This document shows, one piece after another, positions 17,510 through 26,660 of a DNA stretch of 64,000 nucleotides. Under the pieces are notes generated by a model. The model ran no database searches, had not been told where the DNA came from, and saw nothing but the letters and a program-made list of their open reading frames with translations. Source of the DNA: CAKUIA01 sp034180465 (GTDB taxonomy: Bacteria > Verrucomicrobiota > Verrucomicrobiia > Opitutales > Intestinicryptomonadaceae); contig JAXFOH010000069.1 of assembly GCA_034180465.1 (NCBI GenBank), forward strand, positions 13,363-77,362. The letters run 5' to 3'. Numbering within the stretch: position 1 is the first letter of the stretch; each line of letters begins with the position of its first letter. Both the position numbers and the translations under genes were made by a program.

Positions 17510-17881
17510 ATGAGAAAAATTTACACAATTTTTTTATTGCCCGCATTTTTGCTTTTTGCGTGCTCCACTCCAGACAGGCTTAACGAAACAAGAGTTGTTT
17601 CGATTCAAAGCATTCCGGAAGGGGCACCCATTATCGTAAACGGGCTTAATTTGGGCGAAGCCCCCCTTGAAATAGAATTTGAGACAAACGAATTTGGTTG
17701 CTTTGCAAAACCCGCCCTTATTACCGCGTTGCCGCAAAAGGCCGATTTAAATACGCAGGTTGTGTCGTTTCCAGCCTACAGCCAGAACGCACCCGAAAAA
17801 AGCGCGGTTCCCGAAAAGATTGTGTTTGATATGAAAAAGTCGCCCACCGAGAAGGGCGCCGTTCAGATAAATGCAAGATAA
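17510..17881 (+). CDS. Small lipoprotein with PEGA-like motif
   Basis: A 123-aa predicted lipoprotein (lipobox LLFAC, Cys at about 18). The segment VVSIQSIPEGAPIIVNGLNL followed by GEAPLEIEF fits one PEGA repeat, a small beta fold often found on outer surfaces. The C-terminal half is unassigned. It lies 51 bp after the preceding gene and 19 bp before trpB2. A second PEGA lipoprotein is at 57116. Confidence 0.7.
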   Translation: MRKIYTIFLLPAFLLFACSTPDRLNETRVVSIQSIPEGAPIIVNGLNLGEAPLEIEFETNEFGCFAKPALITALPQKADLNTQVVSFPAYSQNAPEKSAVPEKIVFDMKKSPTEKGAVQINAR

Positions 17882-17900
17882 CAACTAATTTTTTAGCTAT

Positions 17901-19271
17901 ATGGACAACAAAGTAAGATACATACTCGACGAAGAGCAAATTCCAAAGCAGTGGTACAACATCGAGGCGGATTTGCCGAGAAGCACGCCAAAGCCCATAA
18001 ACCCCGCAACGGGCAAACCCCTTCAAAAAGAGGAGCTATGCAGAATTTTTGCAAAAGGGCTAATGGACCAGGAATATTCCAAAGAACGATGGATAGACAT
18101 TCCAAAAGAAGTTAGGGACGTTCTGCGCCAGTGGAGGCCGTCGCCAATGCACAGGGCGCGCAGGCTTGAAAAGGCGTTGAATACCCCTGCCAGAATTTAT
18201 TACAAATACGAGGGCGTTTCGCCTTCGGGCTCGCACAAAACAAACTCGGCCTTAGCGCAGGTTTTCCAAAACCATGTTGAGGGAACAAAGCGCATTGCAA
18301 CCGAAACAGGTGCGGGGCAATGGGGCTCGGCTTTGGCGCAGGCCTGCAACATTTTCGGCATAAACTGCGAAGTGTTTATGGTAAAATGCTCGTTCGACCA
18401 AAAGCCCTATAGAAAGGCTTTAATGGAGTTGTTCGGAGCAACTGCAATTGCATCGCCTAGCGCAACAACCGAAACGGGGCGTGCAATTTTGGCGAAAGAC
18501 CCTGACTGCAAAGGTTCGCTTGGCATTGCAATTTCGGAAGCATTGGAGGTTGTATTGAAAGACCCAACTTCGAAATACTGCCTAGGTTCGGTTATGAACC
18601 ACGTTTTGCTGCACCAAAGCATTATAGGTTTGGAAGCCCTAAAGCAAATGGAAATGGCAAACGACTATCCCGACGTTATTGTTGGGGCTTGTGGCGGCGG
18701 CTCGAACTTTGCGGGGTTAGCTTTCCCATTCTTGGGCGAACAGTTGCGCGGCGGCAAAAAGGTAGAAGTTGTGGGCGTAGAACCGTCGGCCTGCCCTAGT
18801 TTAACCCGCGGCAAATACGCCTACGACTTTGGCGACGTTGCCGGCGAAACCCCTCTAATGAAAATGTATACTTTGGGCAGCCGTTACATTCCTCCGGCGG
18901 TTCACGCAGGCGGATTGCGCTACCATGGTATGGCTCCCCAAGTAAGCAATATCTACAATTTGGGCTTAATGAGAGCCGTTCGCAAAGACCAGCTAGACGT
19001 TTTTGCCGATGCCGTAACTTTTGCAAGAAACGAAGGCATTACCCCGGCTCCCGAATCGTCGCACGCAATTTCGGCCGCAATGGACATTGCAAGAGAATGC
19101 GCAAAAACGGGCGAATCGAAGGCGATAATCTTCAACTTGTCGGGGCACGGACACTTGGATATGGCAGCCTACATAGACTATTTTGCCGGCAAGCTAAAGA
19201 ACTATCAATATCAGGCCGAAGAAATTGCGATGGCTCTTTCGCAGCTTCCTTCATGCGGCAACAATATATAG
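17901..19271 (+). CDS. TrpB2-type tryptophan synthase beta chain
   Basis: A 456-aa PLP enzyme of the TrpB2 subgroup, longer than TrpB1 (about 400) with an N-terminal extension (YNIEADLP...). The PLP lysine is K113 in SGSHKTNSA; phosphate is held by GACGGGSNFAG. TETGAGQWGSALAQA matches the catalytic loop, where TrpB1 has GAGQHG. TrpB2 enzymes make tryptophan from indole and serine, often without TrpA. No trpA or other trp gene is nearby; instead an ABC importer starts 4 bp downstream, so an indole-salvage or related role is possible. Confidence 0.9.
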   Translation: MDNKVRYILDEEQIPKQWYNIEADLPRSTPKPINPATGKPLQKEELCRIFAKGLMDQEYSKERWIDIPKEVRDVLRQWRPSPMHRARRLEKALNTPARIYYKYEGVSPSGSHKTNSALAQVFQNHVEGTKRIATETGAGQWGSALAQACNIFGINCEVFMVKCSFDQKPYRKALMELFGATAIASPSATTETGRAILAKDPDCKGSLGIAISEALEVVLKDPTSKYCLGSVMNHVLLHQSIIGLEALKQMEMANDYPDVIVGACGGGSNFAGLAFPFLGEQLRGGKKVEVVGVEPSACPSLTRGKYAYDFGDVAGETPLMKMYTLGSRYIPPAVHAGGLRYHGMAPQVSNIYNLGLMRAVRKDQLDVFADAVTFARNEGITPAPESSHAISAAMDIARECAKTGESKAIIFNLSGHGHLDMAAYIDYFAGKLKNYQYQAEEIAMALSQLPSCGNNI

Positions 19272-19275
19272 GCAA

Positions 19276-20268
19276 ATGAAAAAGCTTTTTTCATATTTTT
19301 TGATTGCGTTAGTTTGCGTATTGTCGGCTTGTTCCAAGCCCAGCAACGGCAAAAAAGTGGTTCAAATTGGGCACTTTCCAAACATTACGCACGCGCAGGC
19401 TCTTATTGCACACCAGCTTAGCCTAGAGGGCAGGGGTTGGTTCGAAAAATATTTGGGCGACAACGTTGAGATTCAATGGCGCGTTTTTAACGCAGGTCCC
19501 AGCGCAATGGAATCGCTTTTTGCGGGCAGTGTAGACGTAACCTATGTTGGGCCAAACCCCGCAATTAACGCCTATGTAAAATCGGGCACAAGCGACATTC
19601 GCCTTTTGGCGGGCGCGGTTGAAGGGGGGGCCGCCCTTGTAGTTCAGCCTAACAGCACAATAAAAACCCCAAAAGATTTTAAGGGGAAAGTTATTGCCAC
19701 CCCGCAGCTTGGCAATACGCAAGACGTTGTTTGCCGCGCCTATCTAAAGCGCAACGGCGTAAACGTAACCCTTTCGGGCGGCGACGCGCAGATTGTGCCT
19801 ACTTCAAACCCCGACCAGCTTGTTCTTTTTAAGACAAACAGGCTAGATGCCGTTTGGACTGTAGAACCTTGGGTTTCAAGGCTAGAGCTTAACGCTTCGG
19901 CAAAGGTATTTTTAGAGCAAAACGATGCCATTACAACCGTATTGGCAACCAGCGTAAAGATGCTTGAAAAAGAACCCGAGCTGTCTGCAAAAATTAAACA
20001 GGCAAACAAAGAGCTTACCGAGTGGATTTTGGCAAATCCAAAAGAGGCAAAGGAGTTAATCCTTAAGGCACTGGAAAGCCTTACAAAGGGCAAAATTCCG
20101 CCCGAGTTGGTAGACAACGCATGGAAGCGCATTAAGTTTACCCACAAAATAAACGAAAAAAGTCTGAACGATTTTATGAACGACGCGCTTTCGTGCGGCT
20201 TCATAAAAGGAAAAGTGGATATAGACAAATTTATTCTTAAAAATGCCCAGTCAAAACCAGTCAAGTAG
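19276..20268 (+). CDS. SsuA/TauA-type ABC substrate-binding lipoprotein
   Basis: A 330-aa lipoprotein (MKKLFSYFLIALVCVLSAC). I chose the ATG at 19276; an upstream frame start at 19225 lies inside trpB2 and would hide the lipobox. IGHFPNITHAQALIAHQL and VTYVGPNPAINAYVKSG are characteristic of the periplasmic-binding family for sulfonates, taurine, nitrate and related anions. The ligand cannot be named from sequence. It overlaps the ATPase gene by 26 bp and follows trpB2 by 4 bp. Confidence 0.88.
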   Translation: MKKLFSYFLIALVCVLSACSKPSNGKKVVQIGHFPNITHAQALIAHQLSLEGRGWFEKYLGDNVEIQWRVFNAGPSAMESLFAGSVDVTYVGPNPAINAYVKSGTSDIRLLAGAVEGGAALVVQPNSTIKTPKDFKGKVIATPQLGNTQDVVCRAYLKRNGVNVTLSGGDAQIVPTSNPDQLVLFKTNRLDAVWTVEPWVSRLELNASAKVFLEQNDAITTVLATSVKMLEKEPELSAKIKQANKELTEWILANPKEAKELILKALESLTKGKIPPELVDNAWKRIKFTHKINEKSLNDFMNDALSCGFIKGKVDIDKFILKNAQSKPVK

Positions 20269-21076
20269 GGTAGCAGCCGAACTAGAAAACGTGCAGCCTT
20301 CGAAGCTGCTTATAGAAAATGTAAGCCGCATTTTTAAGGCCGACAAAAAGGGCGCCGCCGATGTTGTGGCTTTGCAGAATGTTTCGCTTCACATTCAAGA
20401 GGGTGAATTTGTGTGCTTGGTGGGGCCTTCGGGTTGCGGCAAGTCCACATTACTTAACCTTATTGCCGCGTTAGACAAACCCGATTCGGGCGCGTTGTAC
20501 ATAGACGGCAAACCCATTACCTCTACCGGGCGCGACCGTATGGTTATGTTTCAAGAGCACGCGCTTTTCCCGTGGCTAGACGTTTTCGACAACGTTATGT
20601 TCGGCTTGCGTCTAAAGCCAAACCTTAACGAAAAGGAACGCCGCGAGGTTGCAAAGTATTACCTTAAACTTGTTGGACTTGAAAATTTTGCGCATTCGTC
20701 CATACACGAGCTTTCGGGCGGTATGAGGCAAAGGGTGGCTTTGGCCAGGGCTTTGGCTCCAAATCCGAATGTTCTTTTAATGGACGAACCTTTTGCTGCC
20801 TTAGACGCAATGACGCGCGAAAACTTTTACGCTGACCTGCAAAAAATTTGGCAGGTTCGTCGTAAGACAATTGTTTTTGTTACCCACAATATAAGAGAGG
20901 CTGTTTGCCTTGGCGACAGGATTGTTTTGTTTTCGCCGCACCCGGGCAAAATAGCGCAGGAGTTTAAGATAGATTTGCCCAGACCCAGAGACATTAACGA
21001 TGTAAGGCTTTCGGAGTATGCGAGGACTGTTACAGCGGCTCTTAAAAACCATCTGGACGGCAACGCGGAGGAATAA
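20243..21076 (+). CDS. SsuB/TauB-type ABC transporter ATPase
   Basis: A 277-aa ATPase with Walker A GPSGCGKST, Q-loop FQEHALFPWLDV, signature LSGGMRQR, Walker B VLLMDEPFAALD and the H-loop FVTHNIREA. This is the NrtCD/SsuB/TauB cluster. About 35 extra N-terminal residues precede the domain, and the start at 20243 lies inside the binding-protein gene. An internal start cannot be excluded. Confidence 0.92.
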   Translation: MPSQNQSSRVAAELENVQPSKLLIENVSRIFKADKKGAADVVALQNVSLHIQEGEFVCLVGPSGCGKSTLLNLIAALDKPDSGALYIDGKPITSTGRDRMVMFQEHALFPWLDVFDNVMFGLRLKPNLNEKERREVAKYYLKLVGLENFAHSSIHELSGGMRQRVALARALAPNPNVLLMDEPFAALDAMTRENFYADLQKIWQVRRKTIVFVTHNIREAVCLGDRIVLFSPHPGKIAQEFKIDLPRPRDINDVRLSEYARTVTAALKNHLDGNAEE

Positions 21077-21077
21077 A

Positions 21078-21854
21078 ATGAAAAGGGAAATTTTTAAAAG
21101 ATTTATATTTTCGATACTCGGCTTGGGGTGCATTGTGCTTATTTGGTATTTGGTATGCTTGGCGGGCATTTGGCCTAAGATGATTTTGCCAAGCCCCGTA
21201 GACGTTGCAAAATATCTGTACGAGGCCACAATAAGCCTTATGCTGCCCAAAGCCATTATAGTAACAATAAAAAGGCTTTTAATAGGCTATTTTATTGGCG
21301 TTGTTGTTGGCATCCCGCTCGGTGTTTTGTGCGCTAAAATTAAAATTTTTAGAGATACATTGGGGCTAGTTGCCTTGGGATTGCAGGCGTTGCCAAGTGT
21401 ATGTTGGGTGCCCCTTGCAATAATTTGGTTTGGGCAAACCGAAAGCGCAATGCTTTTTGTTGTGCTAATGGGCACGGTTTGGTCGCTTATAATCAGCACC
21501 GAAAACGGTGTAAACAACATTCCCCCTATATTCATTAAGGCGGCGCAAACAATGGGCTCGAAAGGCTTGCACACATGGCTGCACGTTATAATGCCCGCGG
21601 CTTTCCCCAGCATTGTAGGCGGCATGAAACAGGGTTGGGCATTTGCCTGGCGTTCGCTTATGGCGGCCGAAATATATGTAACAATTTTAACGGGCGTAGG
21701 GCTTGGCCAGCTTTTGCACTACGGCAGAGAATTGTCGGATATGGCGCAGGTTATTGCTATTATGCTTGTAGTTGTGGTAATAGGGCTTTTGGCCGACAAA
21801 CTGCTTTTCTCGCCGTGGGAAAACCGTCTGCGCAAAAAATGGGGCTTGCTATAA
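21078..21854 (+). CDS. SsuC/TauC-type ABC transporter permease
   Basis: A 258-aa inner-membrane protein with about six membrane segments and the EAA-loop region (IKAAQTMGSKGLHTWLHVIM). The ATG at 21078 is preceded by a strong ribosome site (GGAGGA), one of the best in the window; an upstream frame start at 21018 lies inside the ATPase gene. VLPALPSVCWVPLAI-type sequence and AWRSLMAAEIYVTILTGVGLG are typical of the family. Completes a three-gene importer. Confidence 0.93.
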   Translation: MKREIFKRFIFSILGLGCIVLIWYLVCLAGIWPKMILPSPVDVAKYLYEATISLMLPKAIIVTIKRLLIGYFIGVVVGIPLGVLCAKIKIFRDTLGLVALGLQALPSVCWVPLAIIWFGQTESAMLFVVLMGTVWSLIISTENGVNNIPPIFIKAAQTMGSKGLHTWLHVIMPAAFPSIVGGMKQGWAFAWRSLMAAEIYVTILTGVGLGQLLHYGRELSDMAQVIAIMLVVVVIGLLADKLLFSPWENRLRKKWGLL

Positions 21855-21883
21855 AATACATACATAGATTGAATTAAACGCCA

Positions 21884-23845
21884 ATGAAAGCAGTATTTGT
21901 TTTATTGGCGTTTTTTGTTTCGTGCTTCGCGCATGGCGAACTAAAGTTTAATTCGCTTTTTTGCGACAATGCCGTTTTACAGCGAGATATGCCCGTTTCG
22001 ATTTTCGGCACAAGCGAGCCTTCCGAAAAAATAACGGTTGAATTTGCAAACCAAAGTGTTGTTTGCAAAGCCGACGCTTCCGGCAATTGGCTGGCTGTTT
22101 TGGCTCCAATGAAAGCCGATTGCCACGGCAAAACGCTGGCTGCAAAAAGCGCAGGCGGTAAAAAAATAGCCATTTCAAATGTGCTTGTTGGCGATGTTTG
22201 GCTTTGCGGCGGCCAATCGAATATGGCTACCCCAATAGCGCACCATTCTTTGCTTACAAAAATCGAAAAAGAGCGCGACTATTCAAACGAAAATTTGCGA
22301 TTGTTTACGGTAGCTACCCCTCGGAGCAAGAAGCCCGAAAGCTTTTATAAATTGCGCGAAAATGCCGAAACAAAAAGGGGCTGGCAACTGGCAAACTATA
22401 AATCCATAAACAATTTCGGCGCAACAGGTTTTTATTTTGGCAAGTACTTGCAGCAAGATACCGGCCTTCCCGTAGGTATGGTTATGTCTGCAGTGGGTGC
22501 AACAAGAATACAGTCGTGGCTGCCGCGCAGCGAATCAAAACACCTTACAAAAAAAGACATTATGACTTCGGGCAACTTCCCAGCCCATACCTTGCACGAT
22601 ACAATGATATATCCTTTGCGCAACTACACATTTAAGGGCATTGTTTGGTGGCAGGGCGAATCGAACTCTATGTGGGCGCAGCGCTACGAAGAGCTTTTTT
22701 ACTCGCTTATAACTTCGTGGCGCAAAGAGTTTAAACGCTCCGACATTCCCTTTATAAACGTTTTGCTTTCTACATTCCGCCCCGTAGACGGCGACGTTAC
22801 GGGCAGGGCGTGGGCGTATCTAAAACAGGCGCAAATTAACGCAATAAAAAAATGCAAAAACGCCCATTTAGTTTCGTCTTTCGACATAGGCGAAATTGGC
22901 GACATTCATCCGCAACAAAAAGAGCTTATTGGCGGAAGACTAGCCAAATTGGCGCAATCTATAGATGCAGGAAAGCCGTTGGTTTCGCCCGAAGTAGACA
23001 AGGTTTTGTTTTATGGAAATTCTGTTGAAGTTGTGTTTAAAAACACAAAGCAGCTAACAACAAGACAACTTACAATAAACAGAACCAAAGGCGCAATGTT
23101 CGGGCAAGACAAAGACGCCTTGCTTGTGTCAGCCGACACCGTTTCGGGCTTCGAGCTTTGCGGCAGCGACAACGTTTTTTACGATGCCAAAGCGCGAATT
23201 GCTGGCAACAAAGTTGTTGTAGCGTGCAACAAGGTTTTAAAGCCTATTGCGGTTAGATATATGTTTAAAACCACGGCGTTGGGCAATCTGTACGGCGAAA
23301 ACGGTTTGCCTGCGCTGCCTTTTAAAAGCGACAAATTGCCCATACCAGACTTTTTCGGCAACGCAGTATCCAAAGACGCAAATTCTGTAGCCCTAAAAGA
23401 TTTTGCAAAATTTGCTCCCGTGCTAAAACACGCAGAGGGCTCTATAGACGAAGTTAGAGATGAAAACGGCATTTTTTATAGAAGCGCAAAGAAAACAAAA
23501 ACGCTTGGTATGATGTATTTTAACGCGCCAATGCAGTTTAAGAATTCGCCCGACGGAACCTACGAAATTGCAGTGGTCTATAAAGATTCTATGGACTGCA
23601 TAGTAAACGTTTTATACGATTCCACCGACGCAAGCTTTTTGGCAAGCAAGCACGCTCCAAAAGGTGCGTTTAAAAAGTTGGGAACTTTTGAAATGTCGGG
23701 TACGGGCAAAAACAAAGAGGTTAGCTTTAAGGTAAAAGATTTGCGTTTTGAAAATAAAAATAACGGTTGCGATTTGCGCTTTGATTGGCTGCAAAATGCC
23801 GATTTGGAAATTTACGGCGTATACATAAAAAAAGTTGCCGACTAA
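21884..23845 (+). CDS. Secreted sialate O-acetylesterase-like carbohydrate esterase
   Basis: A 653-aa exported enzyme (signal peptide to about residue 18). The start FNSLFCDNAVLQRDMPVSIFG, the GQSNM block (WLCGGQSNM) with the nucleophile Ser, and IVWWQGESN are typical of SASA-family (SGNH) esterases. These remove acetyl groups from sialic acid or plant polysaccharides. A 150-residue C-terminal domain of unknown role (after about 480) follows. A terminator follows it. The neighbouring hydrolase suggests joint glycan breakdown. Confidence 0.85.
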   Translation: MKAVFVLLAFFVSCFAHGELKFNSLFCDNAVLQRDMPVSIFGTSEPSEKITVEFANQSVVCKADASGNWLAVLAPMKADCHGKTLAAKSAGGKKIAISNVLVGDVWLCGGQSNMATPIAHHSLLTKIEKERDYSNENLRLFTVATPRSKKPESFYKLRENAETKRGWQLANYKSINNFGATGFYFGKYLQQDTGLPVGMVMSAVGATRIQSWLPRSESKHLTKKDIMTSGNFPAHTLHDTMIYPLRNYTFKGIVWWQGESNSMWAQRYEELFYSLITSWRKEFKRSDIPFINVLLSTFRPVDGDVTGRAWAYLKQAQINAIKKCKNAHLVSSFDIGEIGDIHPQQKELIGGRLAKLAQSIDAGKPLVSPEVDKVLFYGNSVEVVFKNTKQLTTRQLTINRTKGAMFGQDKDALLVSADTVSGFELCGSDNVFYDAKARIAGNKVVVACNKVLKPIAVRYMFKTTALGNLYGENGLPALPFKSDKLPIPDFFGNAVSKDANSVALKDFAKFAPVLKHAEGSIDEVRDENGIFYRSAKKTKTLGMMYFNAPMQFKNSPDGTYEIAVVYKDSMDCIVNVLYDSTDASFLASKHAPKGAFKKLGTFEMSGTGKNKEVSFKVKDLRFENKNNGCDLRFDWLQNADLEIYGVYIKKVAD

Positions 23846-23872
23846 GCGGCAAAAATTGCGGAAATTTTGCCG

Positions 23873-23898
23873 AGCGCGCATAAAACACAATGCGCGCT
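23873..23898 (+). terminator. Terminator after the esterase gene
   Basis: AGCGCGCAT / ATGCGCGCT perfect 9-bp stem, 8-nt loop, then a run of T. Confidence 0.9.
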
Positions 23899-23913
23899 TT
23901 TTTTTGAATTTGT

Positions 23914-23941
23914 TTGACAGGTGTATATAGAAATGTAATCG
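23914..23941 (+). promoter_or_regulatory. Possible sigma-70 promoter of the 865-aa hydrolase
   Basis: A perfect -35 box TTGACA at 23914-23919, then after 16 nt TAATCG as a poor -10. It sits just upstream of the ATG at 23950, following a terminator, where a new promoter is expected. Confidence 0.4.
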
Positions 23942-23949
23942 TTTAACTT

Positions 23950-26547
23950 ATGAGGAAAATTCATATTTTATTTACGTTGATAGGCATTGCGCTTTCTCCG
24001 TGCTTTGCCGACAACTACAAGGTTGAAGTTGTAAATTCGGTTCCCCAAATTACGGCAAACGGCAAGCCCATTTGCTCTAAAATGGTGTATGCGGTTTACG
24101 GGGGGACAATCGGGGTAAAAGCCGACACTTCGTGGCGCACATTCACCGAAGAGTTTACCGCCACATTCGACTGCCCAAAATGCGCAATTCACGTCAGGTT
24201 TTTAGGGCTAGACGCAACCGACTTGTATTTTTCGGAAGTTAAGATAGAAAACCTTACAACGGGCAAAACCGAAAAAGTTTTCGACTTTTCGGGCGAAGCT
24301 TTAGACAAAGACATAACTTTTTGGTGCAAAGATAAAAACCGCAAAGACCTGCCGCTTGTTCTTAAAAACGCCAAGGTTGACGGAAAAAACGTTTTCTGTT
24401 GCCTGGTAGGTGAAAGAAAGCCCAAGGAAATGGAGGGCTTTCATGTAATAATGAACGGCATTGCTGTAAAGGCCAACAATGTTTACAAAATGTCGGTAAG
24501 CTTAAAGACAAACAGACCCGTAAAAGTTAATATGGGGCTAAGAAAGCAGTTCGACGACTACCGTCTAATTAAGGCTTTCGGCGTAAACTGCATTACGGCG
24601 CAGGTTGCAATGGCAAAGAATGCGGGGGTTGATTTTGCCACATTCCCAATCTATACCCCGTGGGCGAACGACGGCGGAGATTTCGACCTAACAGAATATA
24701 AGGCCGCTTTCGACGAAATTATTGCGGCAAACCCCAATGCCAGAGTAATTCCCCGCCTGCTTTTATATCCATCCGAAAAATGGAGGGAATCGCACCCCGA
24801 CGATATGGTTACATATTTTGAATATAACAAACTGGTAGTAGGCAAAAAATACGTTTCGCTTAGCTCCGAAAACTACCGCAAAGACGGGGTAGAAACCATA
24901 AAGCGCATTATAGAGTTTACCGAGAAAAACTATCCGAACAACATTGCGGGCTACCACATTACAAACGGGCGCAACCAGGAATGGTTTTACGGCGATACTT
25001 GGAGCGGACGCAACGACGGCTTTGACATTGCAACCCAAAAAGAGTGGCGCAAGTTTTTGAAAAATAAATATAAAGACGACAAGGCCTACGCGCTTTCGCG
25101 CAAAGACGCATCGGCTAAAATGGAAACTGCAACCGTGCCAAGCGTGCAAAGGAGATTGTCGGCAAAAGACTATATTTTAAACCCGCAAAAAGACCAGGAT
25201 TTGATAGACTACAACGAATTTATGCAGGTTGCATTGTGCGATACTTTGGAAACTTTTTGCAACGCGGCAAAAGAAAGCGCGCCAAACAGGCTTGTTTTGG
25301 CGTTTTACGGATATTCTATGGAGCTTTCAAACTCGCCCAAAGGCCCGGCTAGCTCGGGGCACTATGCTTTGGAAAGAATTTTAAAGAATAAAAACATAGA
25401 TATTTTGTGCGGGCCTATTTCCTATTGCGACAGGCGTTTCGGCGACGGCAAAACCGTGATGGGCGCGGCAGAATCTATAACGGCGGCGGGCAAACTTTGG
25501 TTGGACGAGGACGATACTTCTACCTACTTAGCTCCCAAAGAAGGCAACTACCCGGGTATAGAGCCTACATTGCTTACGCAAAAAGATACTATTAGCGTTT
25601 TGCGCCGCAACTTGGCGCAGGAATATGTGCGCAACTTTGCAAACTGGTTTATGGACTTAGGCGGCGAGGGCTGGTTTGCCGACCAAAAACTTTTCGACCA
25701 AATAAAGTTGGCGCAAAGTGCAACAGAAGGCAATTTGGCGGTTTATAACCCGCAGACGGCCTTTATTTGCGACGAAGCTTCCATGGTGTATGTGGGGCTA
25801 AACACGGCGTCGCATCGGACAACTTCAAAAACGCTTAGATACGGGCGCGGCGAGCTGAATAAATGTGCAATCCCATTCGGGCACTACCTGTTAAGCGACG
25901 TATTGCTAAATAAGGTGAATGCCCAAATGAAAATTTTTGCCGCAACCATAGCAATGGACGCCGCCCAAAGGGCAAATCTTGCAAAAATCTGCAAAGATTC
26001 ATTCAACGTTTGGGTTTGGCTACCGGCTTATATAGACAAAAGCGCAAACGCATTTTCGATTGAAGCGGTAGAAGAGCTTACGGGCTTTGAGGTTGAAGAA
26101 GTTAAAATGTCGGGCAAGCTTATAGCCACCAAAGAGGGCTTAAAGGCGGGCTTGCCGCAAACATTCGGCGAAGGGGCAACGCTGCCTATGCTTGCTCCTG
26201 TTGCGGAAGACGGCGATATTGTTCTGGCGAAATTCCAGAATGGGGCACCAGCCGTTGTTGTTCGCAAAAACAATATGTTTGTTCCCACAACTTTTGTTCC
26301 GTGGCAGCTTTATTTACACGCTGCAAAATTGGCAAAAATACATATCTATTGCCAGCCAAACACTGCAGTTTACGCAAGCGAAAAGTATATTTCAATTACA
26401 GCCCAAAACGATGGTATGCGCAACGTAAACTTAAACGGAACATTTAACGTATACGACATATTCAACCAAAAAGATTTGGGGCAAAAATCCGTGCTCGATT
26501 TGGATATGAAAAGGGGCGACAACCTTTTCTTTAAGCTTTCAAAATAG
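23950..26547 (+). CDS. Secreted putative glycoside hydrolase (GH42/beta-galactosidase-like fold), family unassigned
   Basis: An 865-aa exported protein (signal peptide to CFA, about residue 20). An N-terminal beta-sandwich (25-190) precedes what looks like a TIM barrel (about 200-610): PRLLLYPSEKW, IAGYHITNGRNQEWFYGDTW and FWMDLGGEGW-type segments resemble clan GH-A. A glutamate in NGRNQEW may be the acid/base. A Rossmann-like domain with FAATIAMDAAQRANLAKIC and a small beta domain follow, the order of GH42-type enzymes. The substrate is unknown. It has its own promoter-like site and terminator. Confidence 0.6.
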   Translation: MRKIHILFTLIGIALSPCFADNYKVEVVNSVPQITANGKPICSKMVYAVYGGTIGVKADTSWRTFTEEFTATFDCPKCAIHVRFLGLDATDLYFSEVKIENLTTGKTEKVFDFSGEALDKDITFWCKDKNRKDLPLVLKNAKVDGKNVFCCLVGERKPKEMEGFHVIMNGIAVKANNVYKMSVSLKTNRPVKVNMGLRKQFDDYRLIKAFGVNCITAQVAMAKNAGVDFATFPIYTPWANDGGDFDLTEYKAAFDEIIAANPNARVIPRLLLYPSEKWRESHPDDMVTYFEYNKLVVGKKYVSLSSENYRKDGVETIKRIIEFTEKNYPNNIAGYHITNGRNQEWFYGDTWSGRNDGFDIATQKEWRKFLKNKYKDDKAYALSRKDASAKMETATVPSVQRRLSAKDYILNPQKDQDLIDYNEFMQVALCDTLETFCNAAKESAPNRLVLAFYGYSMELSNSPKGPASSGHYALERILKNKNIDILCGPISYCDRRFGDGKTVMGAAESITAAGKLWLDEDDTSTYLAPKEGNYPGIEPTLLTQKDTISVLRRNLAQEYVRNFANWFMDLGGEGWFADQKLFDQIKLAQSATEGNLAVYNPQTAFICDEASMVYVGLNTASHRTTSKTLRYGRGELNKCAIPFGHYLLSDVLLNKVNAQMKIFAATIAMDAAQRANLAKICKDSFNVWVWLPAYIDKSANAFSIEAVEELTGFEVEEVKMSGKLIATKEGLKAGLPQTFGEGATLPMLAPVAEDGDIVLAKFQNGAPAVVVRKNNMFVPTTFVPWQLYLHAAKLAKIHIYCQPNTAVYASEKYISITAQNDGMRNVNLNGTFNVYDIFNQKDLGQKSVLDLDMKRGDNLFFKLSK

Positions 26548-26597
26548 TTCGCTTAAAGACTGCATTTTTAAAAACAGTGCAAAATTAAAGGTAAAAA

Positions 26598-26627
26598 AGG
26601 CGGAACAAAATTTATTGTTCCGCCTTT
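26598..26627. terminator. Bidirectional terminator between convergent genes
   Basis: A 12-bp stem (AAGGCGGAACAA / TTGTTCCGCCTT), 6-nt loop, flanked by A and T runs, between the hydrolase (plus) and MFS (minus) genes. Confidence 0.92.
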
Positions 26628-26660
26628 TTATTGAAATATGGTATTTTATTTTATATGGAA

